This document shows positions 53,152 to 62,318 of a DNA stretch of 64,000 bases, in pieces; the stretch's first letter is position 1; every line of letters begins with the position of its first letter. The stretch lies in NCBI RefSeq assembly GCF_000731675.1, contig NZ_JMIT01000001.1:1549526-1613525 (forward strand), written 5' to 3'. Position numbers and translations under genes: made by a program. This DNA is from Pseudomonas capeferrum (GTDB lineage: Bacteria; Pseudomonadota; Gammaproteobacteria; Pseudomonadales; Pseudomonadaceae). The notes beneath the pieces are model-generated. The model was not told where the DNA came from. It was given only the letters and a program-made list of their open reading frames with translations, and searched no databases.

Positions 53152-54201
53152 ATGACCCGATTCATCAGCGTTTCAGACCTCAGCGAGTACTTGTCCGGTC
53201 ATGGGGTCGATACCCTGCTGCGCCGCCTGACCGACTACATCGAAGATGATTTCCGTCGATGGCAGGCCTTCGACAAGTCTGCACGGCTGGCCAACCATAG
53301 CGATGTCGGCGTCATCGAACTGATGCCCATCGCCGATGCCGGGCGTTATGCCTTCAAGTACGTCAATGGCCATCCAGGCAACATCGAGCACAACTTGTCC
53401 ACGGTCATGGCCTTCGGCGTGCTGGCCGATGTCGCCACCGGCTACCCGCTGCTGCTCTCGGAACTGACCCTGACCACTGCAATCCGCACCGCTGCCACTT
53501 CAGCACTGGCGGCCAGGTACCTGGCCCGTGACGACGCGAAGGTGATGGCCTTGATCGGCAATGGCTGCCAGAGCGAGTTCCAGGCCATCGCGTTTCACAC
53601 CCTGCTGGGTATTCAACGGGTGCAGTGTTTCGATGTGGACCCTCGCGCCACGCAAAAGCTGCTGCACAACCTCAAGGACTATCCAGGCCTTGAGGTGGTT
53701 GCCTGTGAATCGGCCGAGGCGGCCGTGCACGGCGCGGATATCATCACCACGGTAACCGCCGACAAATGCCTGGCCACCATCCTCACCTCGGACATGGTGG
53801 CGCCAGGCATGCACATCAACGCCGTGGGCGGCGACTGCCCCGGCAAGACCGAGCTTGACCCGCAGGTGCTGCGCCAAGGCACGGTGTTCGTCGAGTACGA
53901 GCAACAGACGCGTATCGAAGGCGATATCCAGCAACTGCCCGGTGATTTTCCGGTTACCGAACTGTGGACCCTGATCGCCAATGACCGTCACGGTCGCACG
54001 AGCAAGGACGAGATCACCGTGTTCGATTCGGTGGGCTTCGCCCTTGAGGACTACTCGGCCCTGCGCCTGCTCTACGAGCTGAGCAGCCAGGAAGGCCTTG
54101 GCAGCAGCATCGAACTGGTCCCTGAACTGCCCGACCCCAAGGACCTGTACAGCCTGACCAAAGATGGCCGGGCAACGCGCAGCCTGCACAAGGTTGCCTG
54201 A
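53152..54201 (+). CDS. Ornithine cyclodeaminase/mu-crystallin-family enzyme
   Basis: This 349-aa NAD-binding enzyme has E-L-T-L-T-T-A-I-R-T-A-A near residue 105, the Rossmann motif L-I-G-N-G-C-Q-S-E near 139, and D-I-I-T-T-V-T near 197. N-A-V-G-G-D-C-P-G-K-T near 223 supplies the catalytic Asp region, as in ornithine cyclodeaminase. OCD-family proteins also include alanine dehydrogenase, EutC of hydroxyectoine use and SbnB of diaminopropionate synthesis. With the DpaL-like lyase nearby a diamino acid substrate is likely, but ornithine itself is possible. Confidence 0.88.
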   Translation: MTRFISVSDLSEYLSGHGVDTLLRRLTDYIEDDFRRWQAFDKSARLANHSDVGVIELMPIADAGRYAFKYVNGHPGNIEHNLSTVMAFGVLADVATGYPLLLSELTLTTAIRTAATSALAARYLARDDAKVMALIGNGCQSEFQAIAFHTLLGIQRVQCFDVDPRATQKLLHNLKDYPGLEVVACESAEAAVHGADIITTVTADKCLATILTSDMVAPGMHINAVGGDCPGKTELDPQVLRQGTVFVEYEQQTRIEGDIQQLPGDFPVTELWTLIANDRHGRTSKDEITVFDSVGFALEDYSALRLLYELSSQEGLGSSIELVPELPDPKDLYSLTKDGRATRSLHKVA

Positions 54202-54305
54202 CTTCCGGCACACGTGCGACCGAGGCCCACGTGCCCGGTCGCCGACAATCAGCGCTTTGCCTGCGTCGCCAACAAGAACAACATATTCCAAACAGTGGGG
54301 CATCC

Positions 54306-55868
54306 ATGAGCAATACGGCTACCTTCAAGCGCAACCTGGGGCTGCTCGACCTGACCCTGATCGGCGTCGGGTCAATGATTGGCTCAAGCTGGCTGTTTTC
54401 ATCGCTACTGGCGGTGAAGATCGCCGGTCCGGCCGCCTGGATTTCCTGGCTGATCGCTGCATTCGCCAGTTTCTTCATCGCCATGACCCTGGCCGAACTG
54501 GGCAGTGCGCTGCCCAAGACCGGCGGGTTGGTCCGATACCCGGCCATGACCCACGGGCCTCTGATCGGGTTTATCGTCAGCTTTGCGGCGTTCATCATGT
54601 ACTCGTGCGTGGCCGGGCTCGAGGCCGTGGCGGTGCGCACCTACGCCAGCGCCTGGCTGCCCGCGCTGGGCGGTGCAGAACCCACCCTGCTCGGCTGGTG
54701 GTTCCAGGCCGGCTTGATCGGGGTGTTCTTCCTGATCAACTACTTCGGGGTCAAGTCGTTCGGCAAGGCCAATTCGCTGGTAACCGTCATCAAGCTGGGG
54801 GTGCCGGCGGTGGTGATCGTGACCTTGGCCTTGCATTTCGAACCCAGCAATTTCACCGCCCATGCGTTCGCGCCAAACGGCGTCAGCGGTATCACCGCCG
54901 CCGTTTCCACTGCGGGGCTGATCTTTGCCTTTGGCGGGTTCCAGAACATCGTGATGTTCAGCGCCGAGGTCAGGAACCCCTCGCGCACCATTACCCTGGC
55001 GATCTTCTTCTCGTTGCTGATCACCACGCTGGTGTATGTGCTGCTGCAAGTGACCTTCATCGGGGCGGTGCCCAGTGCAATGCTGAACCAAGGCTGGGGC
55101 GCCCTGCAGATGAGTACGCCATTCGCCGACCTGGCCAGCATGCTGGGCCTGGCATGGCTGGTCAAAGTGATCATGGCCGATGCCCTGATCTCACCCGCCG
55201 GCACCGGCAACGTGTACCTGGCGGCAACCGCACGACAGGTGTATGCATGGGCGCGCAATGGCACGTTCTTCAAACGCTTCACCGCACTGGACGCCAACAC
55301 CGGCGTCCCCCGGCTGGCCCTGTGGCTGTCGCTGTTCATGGCGCTGTTCTGGACGTTGCCGTTTCCCTCCTGGGAGGCCTTGGTGCAGGTGAACTCGGCA
55401 GCTGGGGTGATGCTGTTCACGCTGCTACCCATCTGCGTGATGACCCTGCGCCTCAACGCGCCCGACCTGCCGAGGCCTTATCGGATCCGCGGCATCGGCC
55501 TGATCGCGCCACTGGCATTCGTGAGTGCAACGTTCATCTTCTATTGGGTGGGCTGGAAGACCCTGTCGTGGATGCTCGGCGCGTTCCTGCTATTGATGCT
55601 GGTCTATTGCCTGGTGGCCCGAGGCAGACAAGTCGCGGGGGTTGGCTTTGCCCAGCAGCTGCGCTCAAGCGCCTGGATCGTCGCCTACTTCCTGGGCTTG
55701 ATGCTGATCAGCTGCCTTGGCAACTTCGGTGGCAGCGGGCTCATGCCGGCGCCGTGGGACCAGGCCTTGGTTCTGGTGTTGTCGCTGGCATGCTTCTATT
55801 GGGGTGTCGTGTCTGGCATCGCGCGCGCGCCACAGCAGGTGAGGCTGGCCACCGTGCCCGGCGCTTAA
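54306..55868 (+). CDS. APC family amino acid permease (second copy in the island)
   Basis: This 520-aa inner-membrane protein has about 12-14 segments. TM1 carries G-V-G-S-M-I-G-S-S-W-L-F near residue 20 and the TM6 region carries G-G-F-Q-N-I near 215. It aligns by eye with the permease at 45059-46690, including an extended C-terminus with extra membrane helices. Two related permeases in one island suggest different substrates, for instance conjugate and free amino acid. Its stop overlaps the convergent LysR gene by 4 bases. Confidence 0.9.
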   Translation: MSNTATFKRNLGLLDLTLIGVGSMIGSSWLFSSLLAVKIAGPAAWISWLIAAFASFFIAMTLAELGSALPKTGGLVRYPAMTHGPLIGFIVSFAAFIMYSCVAGLEAVAVRTYASAWLPALGGAEPTLLGWWFQAGLIGVFFLINYFGVKSFGKANSLVTVIKLGVPAVVIVTLALHFEPSNFTAHAFAPNGVSGITAAVSTAGLIFAFGGFQNIVMFSAEVRNPSRTITLAIFFSLLITTLVYVLLQVTFIGAVPSAMLNQGWGALQMSTPFADLASMLGLAWLVKVIMADALISPAGTGNVYLAATARQVYAWARNGTFFKRFTALDANTGVPRLALWLSLFMALFWTLPFPSWEALVQVNSAAGVMLFTLLPICVMTLRLNAPDLPRPYRIRGIGLIAPLAFVSATFIFYWVGWKTLSWMLGAFLLLMLVYCLVARGRQVAGVGFAQQLRSSAWIVAYFLGLMLISCLGNFGGSGLMPAPWDQALVLVLSLACFYWGVVSGIARAPQQVRLATVPGA

Positions 55869-56755
55869 TCGATGCATTGCAGAAAGCCTGCCAGCCGCAA
55901 GGCGATGGCCTCCAGGGCTTGCGGGCAGTAATGTTCAGCGCTCCAACCGGCGTGCAGGTCAATGCCCAGGTAAGGTTGCGCAGGGCTGGGTAGCGGGTCA
56001 ATGACCCGCAGGCTGTACGCACCGAAGCGCGGCAGGTCGGTCACGATACCAATGCCGCGCCCGGCTGCGCACAGCGCTTGCAACACAGTGGCGTGGCCAC
56101 ATTCGCTCACCCCACGGTAAGCCAGCCCTGCACGAGCCACCGCCAGGTCCAGCTGGATGCGGCTGATGTTCTGGCTGCCGAGCAGCAGCAAGTCGTGTTG
56201 CAGCAGCTCGGCCAAGGCTATCTCGCTGCGCCCTTCGAGCGCCCATGGGTGCGCTGCCCAGACATAGGCGCGCAAGGGCGCCCGTCCCAGGTAAAGGCTA
56301 CGCAGGTCGCTGTCGAGGGCGCTGGGTGTAACCACCATGTCCATGCCTTGATGAAAGCGCTCAAGCAGATCGGCATGAGGCGCATCCACGGTGAGGATCA
56401 TCGGGTCGTCCCTGCCCAGCGTAGTGATGAATGGCGCGATCAACTCACTGATGGTGGCAGGCGTGGCGGCGATGCGCAGGTCGCGCAGTTGGCCGCTGGC
56501 CAGGCTTTGCGCGGCAATGCGGATACTGCGCGCCTTCTCCAGCAACTGCCGCGCCAGCGGCACCAGGGTATGGCCCGCAGCAGTCAGGGCCAAGCGGTTG
56601 CGATGGTGCTCGAACAGCTGCAGGCCCAGCTCCTGCTCCAGGGTCTGGATCTGACGGCTCAGCGCTGGCTGAGCCAGGTGCAGTTTATGAGAGGCCGCGG
56701 TCACGGTGCCTAGATCGACCACTGCAAGAAAGCACTCGATCCGCCTGATATTCAC
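55865..56755 (-). CDS. LysR-family transcriptional regulator
   Basis: This 296-aa protein has an N-terminal winged helix (F-L-A-V-V-D-L-G-T-V-T-A-A-S, then L-A-Q-P-A-L-S-R-Q-I-Q-T-L-E) and a periplasmic-binding-like effector domain to about residue 290. It is convergent with the second permease gene and bounds the island. Its own promoter lies in the 171-base gap before the acyl-CoA ligase gene. Target genes are not evident; it may control the island or act in trans. Confidence 0.88.
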   Translation of the reverse strand: MNIRRIECFLAVVDLGTVTAASHKLHLAQPALSRQIQTLEQELGLQLFEHHRNRLALTAAGHTLVPLARQLLEKARSIRIAAQSLASGQLRDLRIAATPATISELIAPFITTLGRDDPMILTVDAPHADLLERFHQGMDMVVTPSALDSDLRSLYLGRAPLRAYVWAAHPWALEGRSEIALAELLQHDLLLLGSQNISRIQLDLAVARAGLAYRGVSECGHATVLQALCAAGRGIGIVTDLPRFGAYSLRVIDPLPSPAQPYLGIDLHAGWSAEHYCPQALEAIALRLAGFLQCID

Positions 56756-56926
56756 TGTGCAGGTACTCTTAGGCCAATGCAGAACGTGCCCATGAACAGG
56801 TCATCACAGCTAGGAAGTCATGGGCTCGCATGGCGCGCATCATAACGGGCTTTGCAACATTGCTACAGAGGCTTGCGGATACGCCGACGGCGCCACCTTG
56901 AAGGCAGCACCGCCTGCAACGGCGCC

Positions 56927-58573
56927 TCAAGCCCCCATGTGCATCTCGCGAATCAGCTTCTTGTTGATCTTGCCAATGCTGGTCTTGGGGATATCGGCAA
57001 CGAAATGCACCTGTCGCGGAATCGCCCACTTGTTGATCTGCCCGCAGTCGACGAACTGCTTCAGGTGCGCCTCGAGCATCGGCTGGTCAAGGCTGCCGTC
57101 TGATGCACGCACCACCAGGGCGATAGGCCGCTCGCCCCACTGCTCGTCAGGGATGCCGACCACCGCCACGGCGCTGACCGCCGCATGCTGGCTGATCAGG
57201 TTTTCCAGGGTCAACGAGCTGATCCACTCCCCGCCGGTCTTGATCACGTCCTTGATCCGGTCCTTGATCTCCAACACCCCGTGGCGGTCGATCGAGCCCA
57301 TGTCACCGGTGTGCAGCCAGCCGTCCTGCCACAGTTCGGCGCCTTTCTGCGGCTCGTGCAGGTAGCCCTGGGTCAACCAGGGTGAGCGCACCACGATTTC
57401 ACCCAGCGACTCACCGTCGTGGGGCATGGCGTTACCCTGGGCATCGACGATGCGCAGGTCAACCATCGCCACGGGGGCGCCGGTTCTGATCCGCTGCGCG
57501 ACCTGCTCGGCCATGGGCAAGGCCAGGTCGGCTTCGCGCAAGTGGGTCAGGGTCAGCAGCGGGCAGGTCTCGGACATCCCGTAGCCACTGTAGATCAACA
57601 TGCCACGCTCGCTGGCCTGGCGGGCCAGGCCGTGGGTCAACGCGCTGCCACCGAGCAGGATCTTCCAGCGGCTGAAATCGGTGTGCTGGCCTTGCTCGCA
57701 GTCCAGCATCATCTGCAACAGGGTGGGCACGCAGTGGGAGAACGTCACCCCTTCGTCGCGGTACAACCGCACCAGGGTGTTCGCCTCGTAGCGCCCGGGG
57801 TACACCTGCTTGACCCCCAGCATCGTGGCCACGTAAGGCACGCCCCATGCGTGCACATGGAACATCGGCGTGATGGGCATGTACACGTCGCTGGACCGTA
57901 ACAGCGGCTGGCCATCGTAGGCGGCGAAGGTGCCCAGCTCGTTGAGGGTGTGCAGCACCAACTGGCGGTGGGAGAAGTACACCCCTTTGGGGTTGCCCGT
58001 GGTGCCGGTGGTGTAGAACAGCGTCGCCACCGAATGCTCGTCGAAGTCGTCGAACTCGGCTTCAGGGCTGGCGGCGGCCAGCAGCGCTTCGTACTCGCCC
58101 AGCACGGGCAACGAAGTGGCCGGCGCCTGCGCGTCCGTAAGCTGCACGTAGCCGCGCACGGTCCCCAGCTGACCGTGAATCTGCTCCAGCAGCGGCACGA
58201 AGTCGTCATGCACCAGCACCAGGTCGTCTTCGGCGTGGTTCATGGTGTAGGCAACCTGCTCGGGGGACAGGCGCACGTTCACCGTGTGCAACACCGCACC
58301 CAGCATCGGCACGGCAAAGAAACACTCGAGCGAGCGGTGGCTGTCCCAATCCAGTAGCGCCACGGTATCCCCGGCCTGCACCCCGGCCGCACGCAGCGCA
58401 TTGGCCAGGCGCCGGACCCGCTGGTCGAGGTCGCGGTAGGTGTAGCGCAGCTTGTCGGCGTAGACGATCTGCTGTTCCGGCTGGTGGCGTACCCCTGACA
58501 TCAGCAGGCGTTTGATCAGCAGGGGGTAGGCATAGGCACCGGCTGCCGGCGGCATTATTTTTGTCTTGGCCAT
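56927..58573 (-). CDS. Medium-chain acyl-CoA ligase (AlkK/FACL-like)
   Basis: This 548-aa adenylate-forming enzyme has the P-loop T-T-G-T-T-G-N-P-K-G near residue 188. Y-S-G-Y-G-M-S-E-T-C-P lies near 334, D-M-G-S-I-D-R-H-G near 424, and the catalytic Lys in the final K-T-S-I-G-K-I-N-K-K motif. The overall pattern is that of AlkK-type medium-chain fatty acid CoA ligases. It is the last gene of an operon with an RND protein and DUF1302/DUF1329 proteins. This fits activation of imported hydrophobic acids. Confidence 0.88.
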   Translation of the reverse strand: MAKTKIMPPAAGAYAYPLLIKRLLMSGVRHQPEQQIVYADKLRYTYRDLDQRVRRLANALRAAGVQAGDTVALLDWDSHRSLECFFAVPMLGAVLHTVNVRLSPEQVAYTMNHAEDDLVLVHDDFVPLLEQIHGQLGTVRGYVQLTDAQAPATSLPVLGEYEALLAAASPEAEFDDFDEHSVATLFYTTGTTGNPKGVYFSHRQLVLHTLNELGTFAAYDGQPLLRSSDVYMPITPMFHVHAWGVPYVATMLGVKQVYPGRYEANTLVRLYRDEGVTFSHCVPTLLQMMLDCEQGQHTDFSRWKILLGGSALTHGLARQASERGMLIYSGYGMSETCPLLTLTHLREADLALPMAEQVAQRIRTGAPVAMVDLRIVDAQGNAMPHDGESLGEIVVRSPWLTQGYLHEPQKGAELWQDGWLHTGDMGSIDRHGVLEIKDRIKDVIKTGGEWISSLTLENLISQHAAVSAVAVVGIPDEQWGERPIALVVRASDGSLDQPMLEAHLKQFVDCGQINKWAIPRQVHFVADIPKTSIGKINKKLIREMHMGA

Positions 58574-58618
58574 GTAGGTAGCTTCCAGTTATTCGTGTTC
58601 GGTTCGACTAAAGGGCAC

Positions 58619-61147
58619 TCACGCGCTCATCCGCGTGGGCGCCTGGGGTTGGCACACGCGCTCGTCAGGTGGCGTCGGCGCAGCACACGTCTCGGGCTCG
58701 GCGGCAACAAAGCGCTTGTCCGGCAGCAGGAAGTACGACAACGCCGGGATCAGCACCAGGGCACCCAGCATGTTCCACAGGAACATGAAGGTCAGCAGGA
58801 TGCCCATGTCGGCCTGGAACTTGATCGGCGACCACGCCCAACCGACCACGCCCGCCGCCAGCGTGATGCCGACCAGGCCGACCACCCGGCCGGTGAAGGC
58901 CACGGCGTTCTGGTAGGCCTCGCCCAACGAGCGGCCCTGGCGCTGGTAGTGCAACTGCACGCTGAGCAGGTACAAGGCGTAGTCCACGCCAATGCCGACA
59001 CCCAGGGCGATGACCGGCAACGTGGCCACTTTCACGCCAATGCCCATCGCCACCATCAAGGCCTCGCACAGCACCGAGGTCAGCACCAGCGGCAACAGCG
59101 CCACCAAGGTCGCTCGCCAGCTGCGGAAGGTGATCAGGCAAAACAGCGTGACCGCCAGGTAGACGAACAGCAGCATGGTGCGGTTGGCGTCACGGACCAC
59201 GATATTGGTTGCCGCCTCGATGCCGGCGCTACCGGCCGCAAGCATGAACTGGCGCTCTGGGGTGCTGTTTTCGCGGGCAAAGCGGTCGGCGATAGCCACC
59301 ACATCGTCGAGGGTCTGGGCCTTGTGGTCCTTGAGGTAGGCGATCACCGGCATCAGCGAACAGTCGTTGTTGAACAGCTCCGGGGCGTTGACCGACGCTT
59401 GTTGGGCGGCATAGTTGAGCATGTCTTGGTTGCGCTGCAGGCTGCTCATCTTCGGGTTGCCCTCGAACGAGCCTGCGGTGATCTGGCGCACGGCGTTGAC
59501 CAACGAAACGGTGGTCTGCACGCCCGGGTACTGCTGCAGCTCCCAGGCCAGGCGGTCGGCGAGCATCAGCGTCTGGTAGCTCAGGCAGCCTTCGGGTGGG
59601 GTCTTGATCATCACCGCAAACAGGTCGCTGGACAGTGCGTAGTGGCGGGTGATGTAGGCGTTGTCGCGGTTGTAGCGCGAGTCGGCGCGCAGCTCCGGCG
59701 CGCCGCTGTCGAGGTCGCCGATCTTCAGCTGCAGGCTTGCCCAGAAACCAACTGCGCCCATCAGCACGGCCACCAGCACCGCGCCGGTCGCCCACTTGCG
59801 CGTGGTGAAGCGGTCGAGCGCATCCCACAGCTTGCCGAAGCCGCGGTGCTCGGCGGCGCGGCGGTCGATGCGCAGGGCGCGCTCGGCGGCCTTGCGGCCC
59901 ACGCCGACATACGACAGCGCCACCGGTATCAACAGCAACGAGGTGAAGATCAGTACCGCAACCCCAATGCTCGCGGTGATCGCCAGGTCCTTGATCACCG
60001 GGATGTCGATCAGCATCAGCACGGCAAAGCCCACGGCGTCGGCCAGCAGCGCGGTGACCCCGGCCACGAACAGGCGCCGGAAGGTGTAGCGCGCGGCTAC
60101 CTGCCTGTGCGTGCCGCGGCCGATGTCCTGCATGATGCCGTTCATCTTCTGCGCCGCATGCGAGACGCCGATGGCGAAGATCAGAAACGGCACCAGGATC
60201 GAATAAGGGTCGATGGCATACCCCAGCCAGCCGACGATACCCAGTTGCCACACCACCGCCGCCAGCGAACAGCACACCACCAGCAAGGTACTGCGCACAC
60301 AGCGGGTATACAGGTAGATGATCAGCAGCGACGTGCCCACCGCCAAGGCGAAGAACATCATCACCTGGACCAGCCCGTCGCTCAGGTCGCCCATCAGCTT
60401 GGCAAAACCGATGACCCGCACCTTGTACTTGCCGTGGCCCTCCTCGCCTGCCCTGCGCGCCTTGCTGTCGCCGGCGTACTCGTACTTGTCGCGCAGTTGC
60501 TGTTCGAGCATCTGCGAGAACTGCCGGTAGTCGATGCCGCGGCCGGTGGCCAGGTCGTGGTCGAGCAGCGGCACCACCAGCATGCTCGACTTGAAGTCGG
60601 TCGCCACCAGGCTGCCGACGATGCCGGCACGGTTGATGTTCTGCCGCAGCTGCTCGATGTCGGCCGGCTTGCCCTGGTAGTCGTCGGGCATCACCGTGCC
60701 GCCCTGAAAGCCCTCCTCGGTGACTTCGGTCCAGCGCACCCCGGGGCTCCACAACGACTTCATCCAGGCGCGGTCCACGCCCTGGGCGAGAAACAGCTCG
60801 TCGTTGATCTGCTTGAGCACAGTCAAGTACTCAGGGTCGAAAATGTCGCCCTGGGTGTTCTCCACCACCACCCGCACCGAGTTGCCCAGGCCGCGCAGCG
60901 ATTTGCGGTTGTCCAGGTAGTTCTGGATGTAGGGTTGGCTCTGCGGGATCATTTTCTCGAAACTGGGCCGCAACTCCAGGCGGGTCAGCGCCAGGTAGCC
61001 CAATACCCCCGTGACCAGCACCATGAACAGCATGAACAGCGGGCGGTAGTTGAAGACCATGCGCTCCAGCAGGTTGCCGGAGCGGGGATCGAAATCCTTC
61101 AGGTCGCGGATCACCGGCAGGGTGTCTTGCTTGATGTTGGCCATCAC
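58619..61147 (-). CDS. RND/MMPL-family transporter
   Basis: This 842-aa membrane protein has 12 predicted segments: TM1 near residue 33, TM2-6 at about 255-440, TM7 near 460, and TM8-12 at about 660-815. Two large periplasmic loops lie between TM1/TM2 and TM7/TM8. The layout fits the hydrophobe/MMPL branch of the RND superfamily, such as hopanoid, sterol or lipid exporters, rather than drug pumps, and no membrane-fusion or TolC-type gene is adjacent. With DUF1302, DUF1329 and YCF48-like partners it likely moves a hydrophobic compound through the envelope. Confidence 0.88.
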   Translation of the reverse strand: MMANIKQDTLPVIRDLKDFDPRSGNLLERMVFNYRPLFMLFMVLVTGVLGYLALTRLELRPSFEKMIPQSQPYIQNYLDNRKSLRGLGNSVRVVVENTQGDIFDPEYLTVLKQINDELFLAQGVDRAWMKSLWSPGVRWTEVTEEGFQGGTVMPDDYQGKPADIEQLRQNINRAGIVGSLVATDFKSSMLVVPLLDHDLATGRGIDYRQFSQMLEQQLRDKYEYAGDSKARRAGEEGHGKYKVRVIGFAKLMGDLSDGLVQVMMFFALAVGTSLLIIYLYTRCVRSTLLVVCCSLAAVVWQLGIVGWLGYAIDPYSILVPFLIFAIGVSHAAQKMNGIMQDIGRGTHRQVAARYTFRRLFVAGVTALLADAVGFAVLMLIDIPVIKDLAITASIGVAVLIFTSLLLIPVALSYVGVGRKAAERALRIDRRAAEHRGFGKLWDALDRFTTRKWATGAVLVAVLMGAVGFWASLQLKIGDLDSGAPELRADSRYNRDNAYITRHYALSSDLFAVMIKTPPEGCLSYQTLMLADRLAWELQQYPGVQTTVSLVNAVRQITAGSFEGNPKMSSLQRNQDMLNYAAQQASVNAPELFNNDCSLMPVIAYLKDHKAQTLDDVVAIADRFARENSTPERQFMLAAGSAGIEAATNIVVRDANRTMLLFVYLAVTLFCLITFRSWRATLVALLPLVLTSVLCEALMVAMGIGVKVATLPVIALGVGIGVDYALYLLSVQLHYQRQGRSLGEAYQNAVAFTGRVVGLVGITLAAGVVGWAWSPIKFQADMGILLTFMFLWNMLGALVLIPALSYFLLPDKRFVAAEPETCAAPTPPDERVCQPQAPTRMSA

Positions 61148-61173
61148 GAGTTCTCTTCGAATGCTTGGGGTTG

Positions 61174-62253
61174 TTATCGGGCCGGCAGCACGCGTACACC
61201 GCGTTCACCCACCAGTACGGTGCCGTTGCTGCGGGCCTGCACCGCAGCGGTCACCGGCGCCGGCGGCACCTGCGGCTGCACGGCAAAACTCAGGCCGCCG
61301 TCGCGGCTGCGCAGTACCTGGCCGGCCTGGCTGAACAACCAGTAGTCGCCGTTGCTGTCGATGCTGGCAGCCGTGATGCTTTGCGTAACCCCCGTGTTCA
61401 CCCGGGCCCAGCTCTGCCCGCCGTCACTGCTGCGCGCCACATGGCCACGCAGGCCATACGCAAGCACTTCGCCGGGTTTACCGAGCACCCCGAACCAGGT
61501 CCCTTGGTAGGGGCTGGGCAAGCTGACGAAACGCTGTTGCCCAGCCTGCCACTTGAGCAGCAAGCCCTGTTCACCGGCCACGTACAGCTCATCACCGATT
61601 GCATGGATGGCATTGAGGTGCAGGCCTTGCGGGTTGTCGGTGCGGTCCTGCATCGGCACCCAGCTGTTGCCGCCGTCGTCGGTGCGCAGGATCAGGTTGA
61701 ACACGCCCACTACGTAACCGTGCCGGGCGTCGACGAACCACACGCCAAGCAAGGGTTTGTCGGCGCCCTCCTCCACCAGCCGCTGGCCTTCGGCGGCAAA
61801 TGCCGGCCATTGGGGGTCGTCCGGATGCGCCTTGGCCAAGGCCTGGTAATGCGCCTCGACCAGCGTGCCGATCTGCCGGCCGTCAAGCTGCCGGGCCCAA
61901 CTCGCCCCCCCGTCGCGGCTGTGCAGGACCACGCCATCGTTGCCCACCGCCCAGCCTTCGCGCGCATTCGCAAACACCAGGGCGTTGAGGTCGGCACTGA
62001 CCGGCACACTGGCCTGGTGCCAGTCCTGGCCCTGGTTGTCGGAATACACGATGTGCCCACGCGGCCCCACCGCCACCAGCCGATCCCCCGCCCGCGTCAC
62101 ATCGCGCAAGGGGCTGAGCACCGCCAGCGCACTCGGCTTGGCCGGCAAGTCCAGCACATCGACATACCCAGCCGCCCGCGCCGGGCCTTGAACGCCAGCC
62201 ACAGCCATGGCCAACGCCAGCGCCCAGGGCGCCCATTTTCTTGAACAAGCCAT
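61174..62253 (-). CDS. Exported YCF48/BNR-repeat protein
   Basis: This 359-aa protein has a signal peptide (M-A-C-S-R-K-W-A-P-W-A-L-A-L-A-M-A-V, ending A-R-A-A). About six repeats of the form S-x-D-G-G-x-S-W or T-D-D-G-G-N-S-W follow, which build a YCF48/sialidase-like beta-propeller. YCF48-like proteins accompany RND/DUF1329 gene sets and may act as periplasmic partners or assembly factors. It lies 26 bases upstream of the RND gene. Confidence 0.85.
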   Translation of the reverse strand: MACSRKWAPWALALAMAVAGVQGPARAAGYVDVLDLPAKPSALAVLSPLRDVTRAGDRLVAVGPRGHIVYSDNQGQDWHQASVPVSADLNALVFANAREGWAVGNDGVVLHSRDGGASWARQLDGRQIGTLVEAHYQALAKAHPDDPQWPAFAAEGQRLVEEGADKPLLGVWFVDARHGYVVGVFNLILRTDDGGNSWVPMQDRTDNPQGLHLNAIHAIGDELYVAGEQGLLLKWQAGQQRFVSLPSPYQGTWFGVLGKPGEVLAYGLRGHVARSSDGGQSWARVNTGVTQSITAASIDSNGDYWLFSQAGQVLRSRDGGLSFAVQPQVPPAPVTAAVQARSNGTVLVGERGVRVLPAR

Positions 62254-62318
62254 GCCACATCCTCTGCAGACTCTGCCGGCTGCCCTTCTGGCGCGGCCGG
62301 CAGGTTGATCGTCGGGGG

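Noticed and set aside
54164..55993. A 609-codon plus-strand frame overlapping the second APC permease
   Set aside because: It is a frame-shifted shadow of the permease gene; it lacks membrane helices and conserved motifs.
58595..61345. A 916-codon open frame on the plus strand, antisense to the RND gene
   Set aside because: The composition (Gln/His/Arg/Ala-rich, low complexity) is typical of the antisense frame of GC-rich genes; the minus-strand RND protein has clear membrane segments and motifs.
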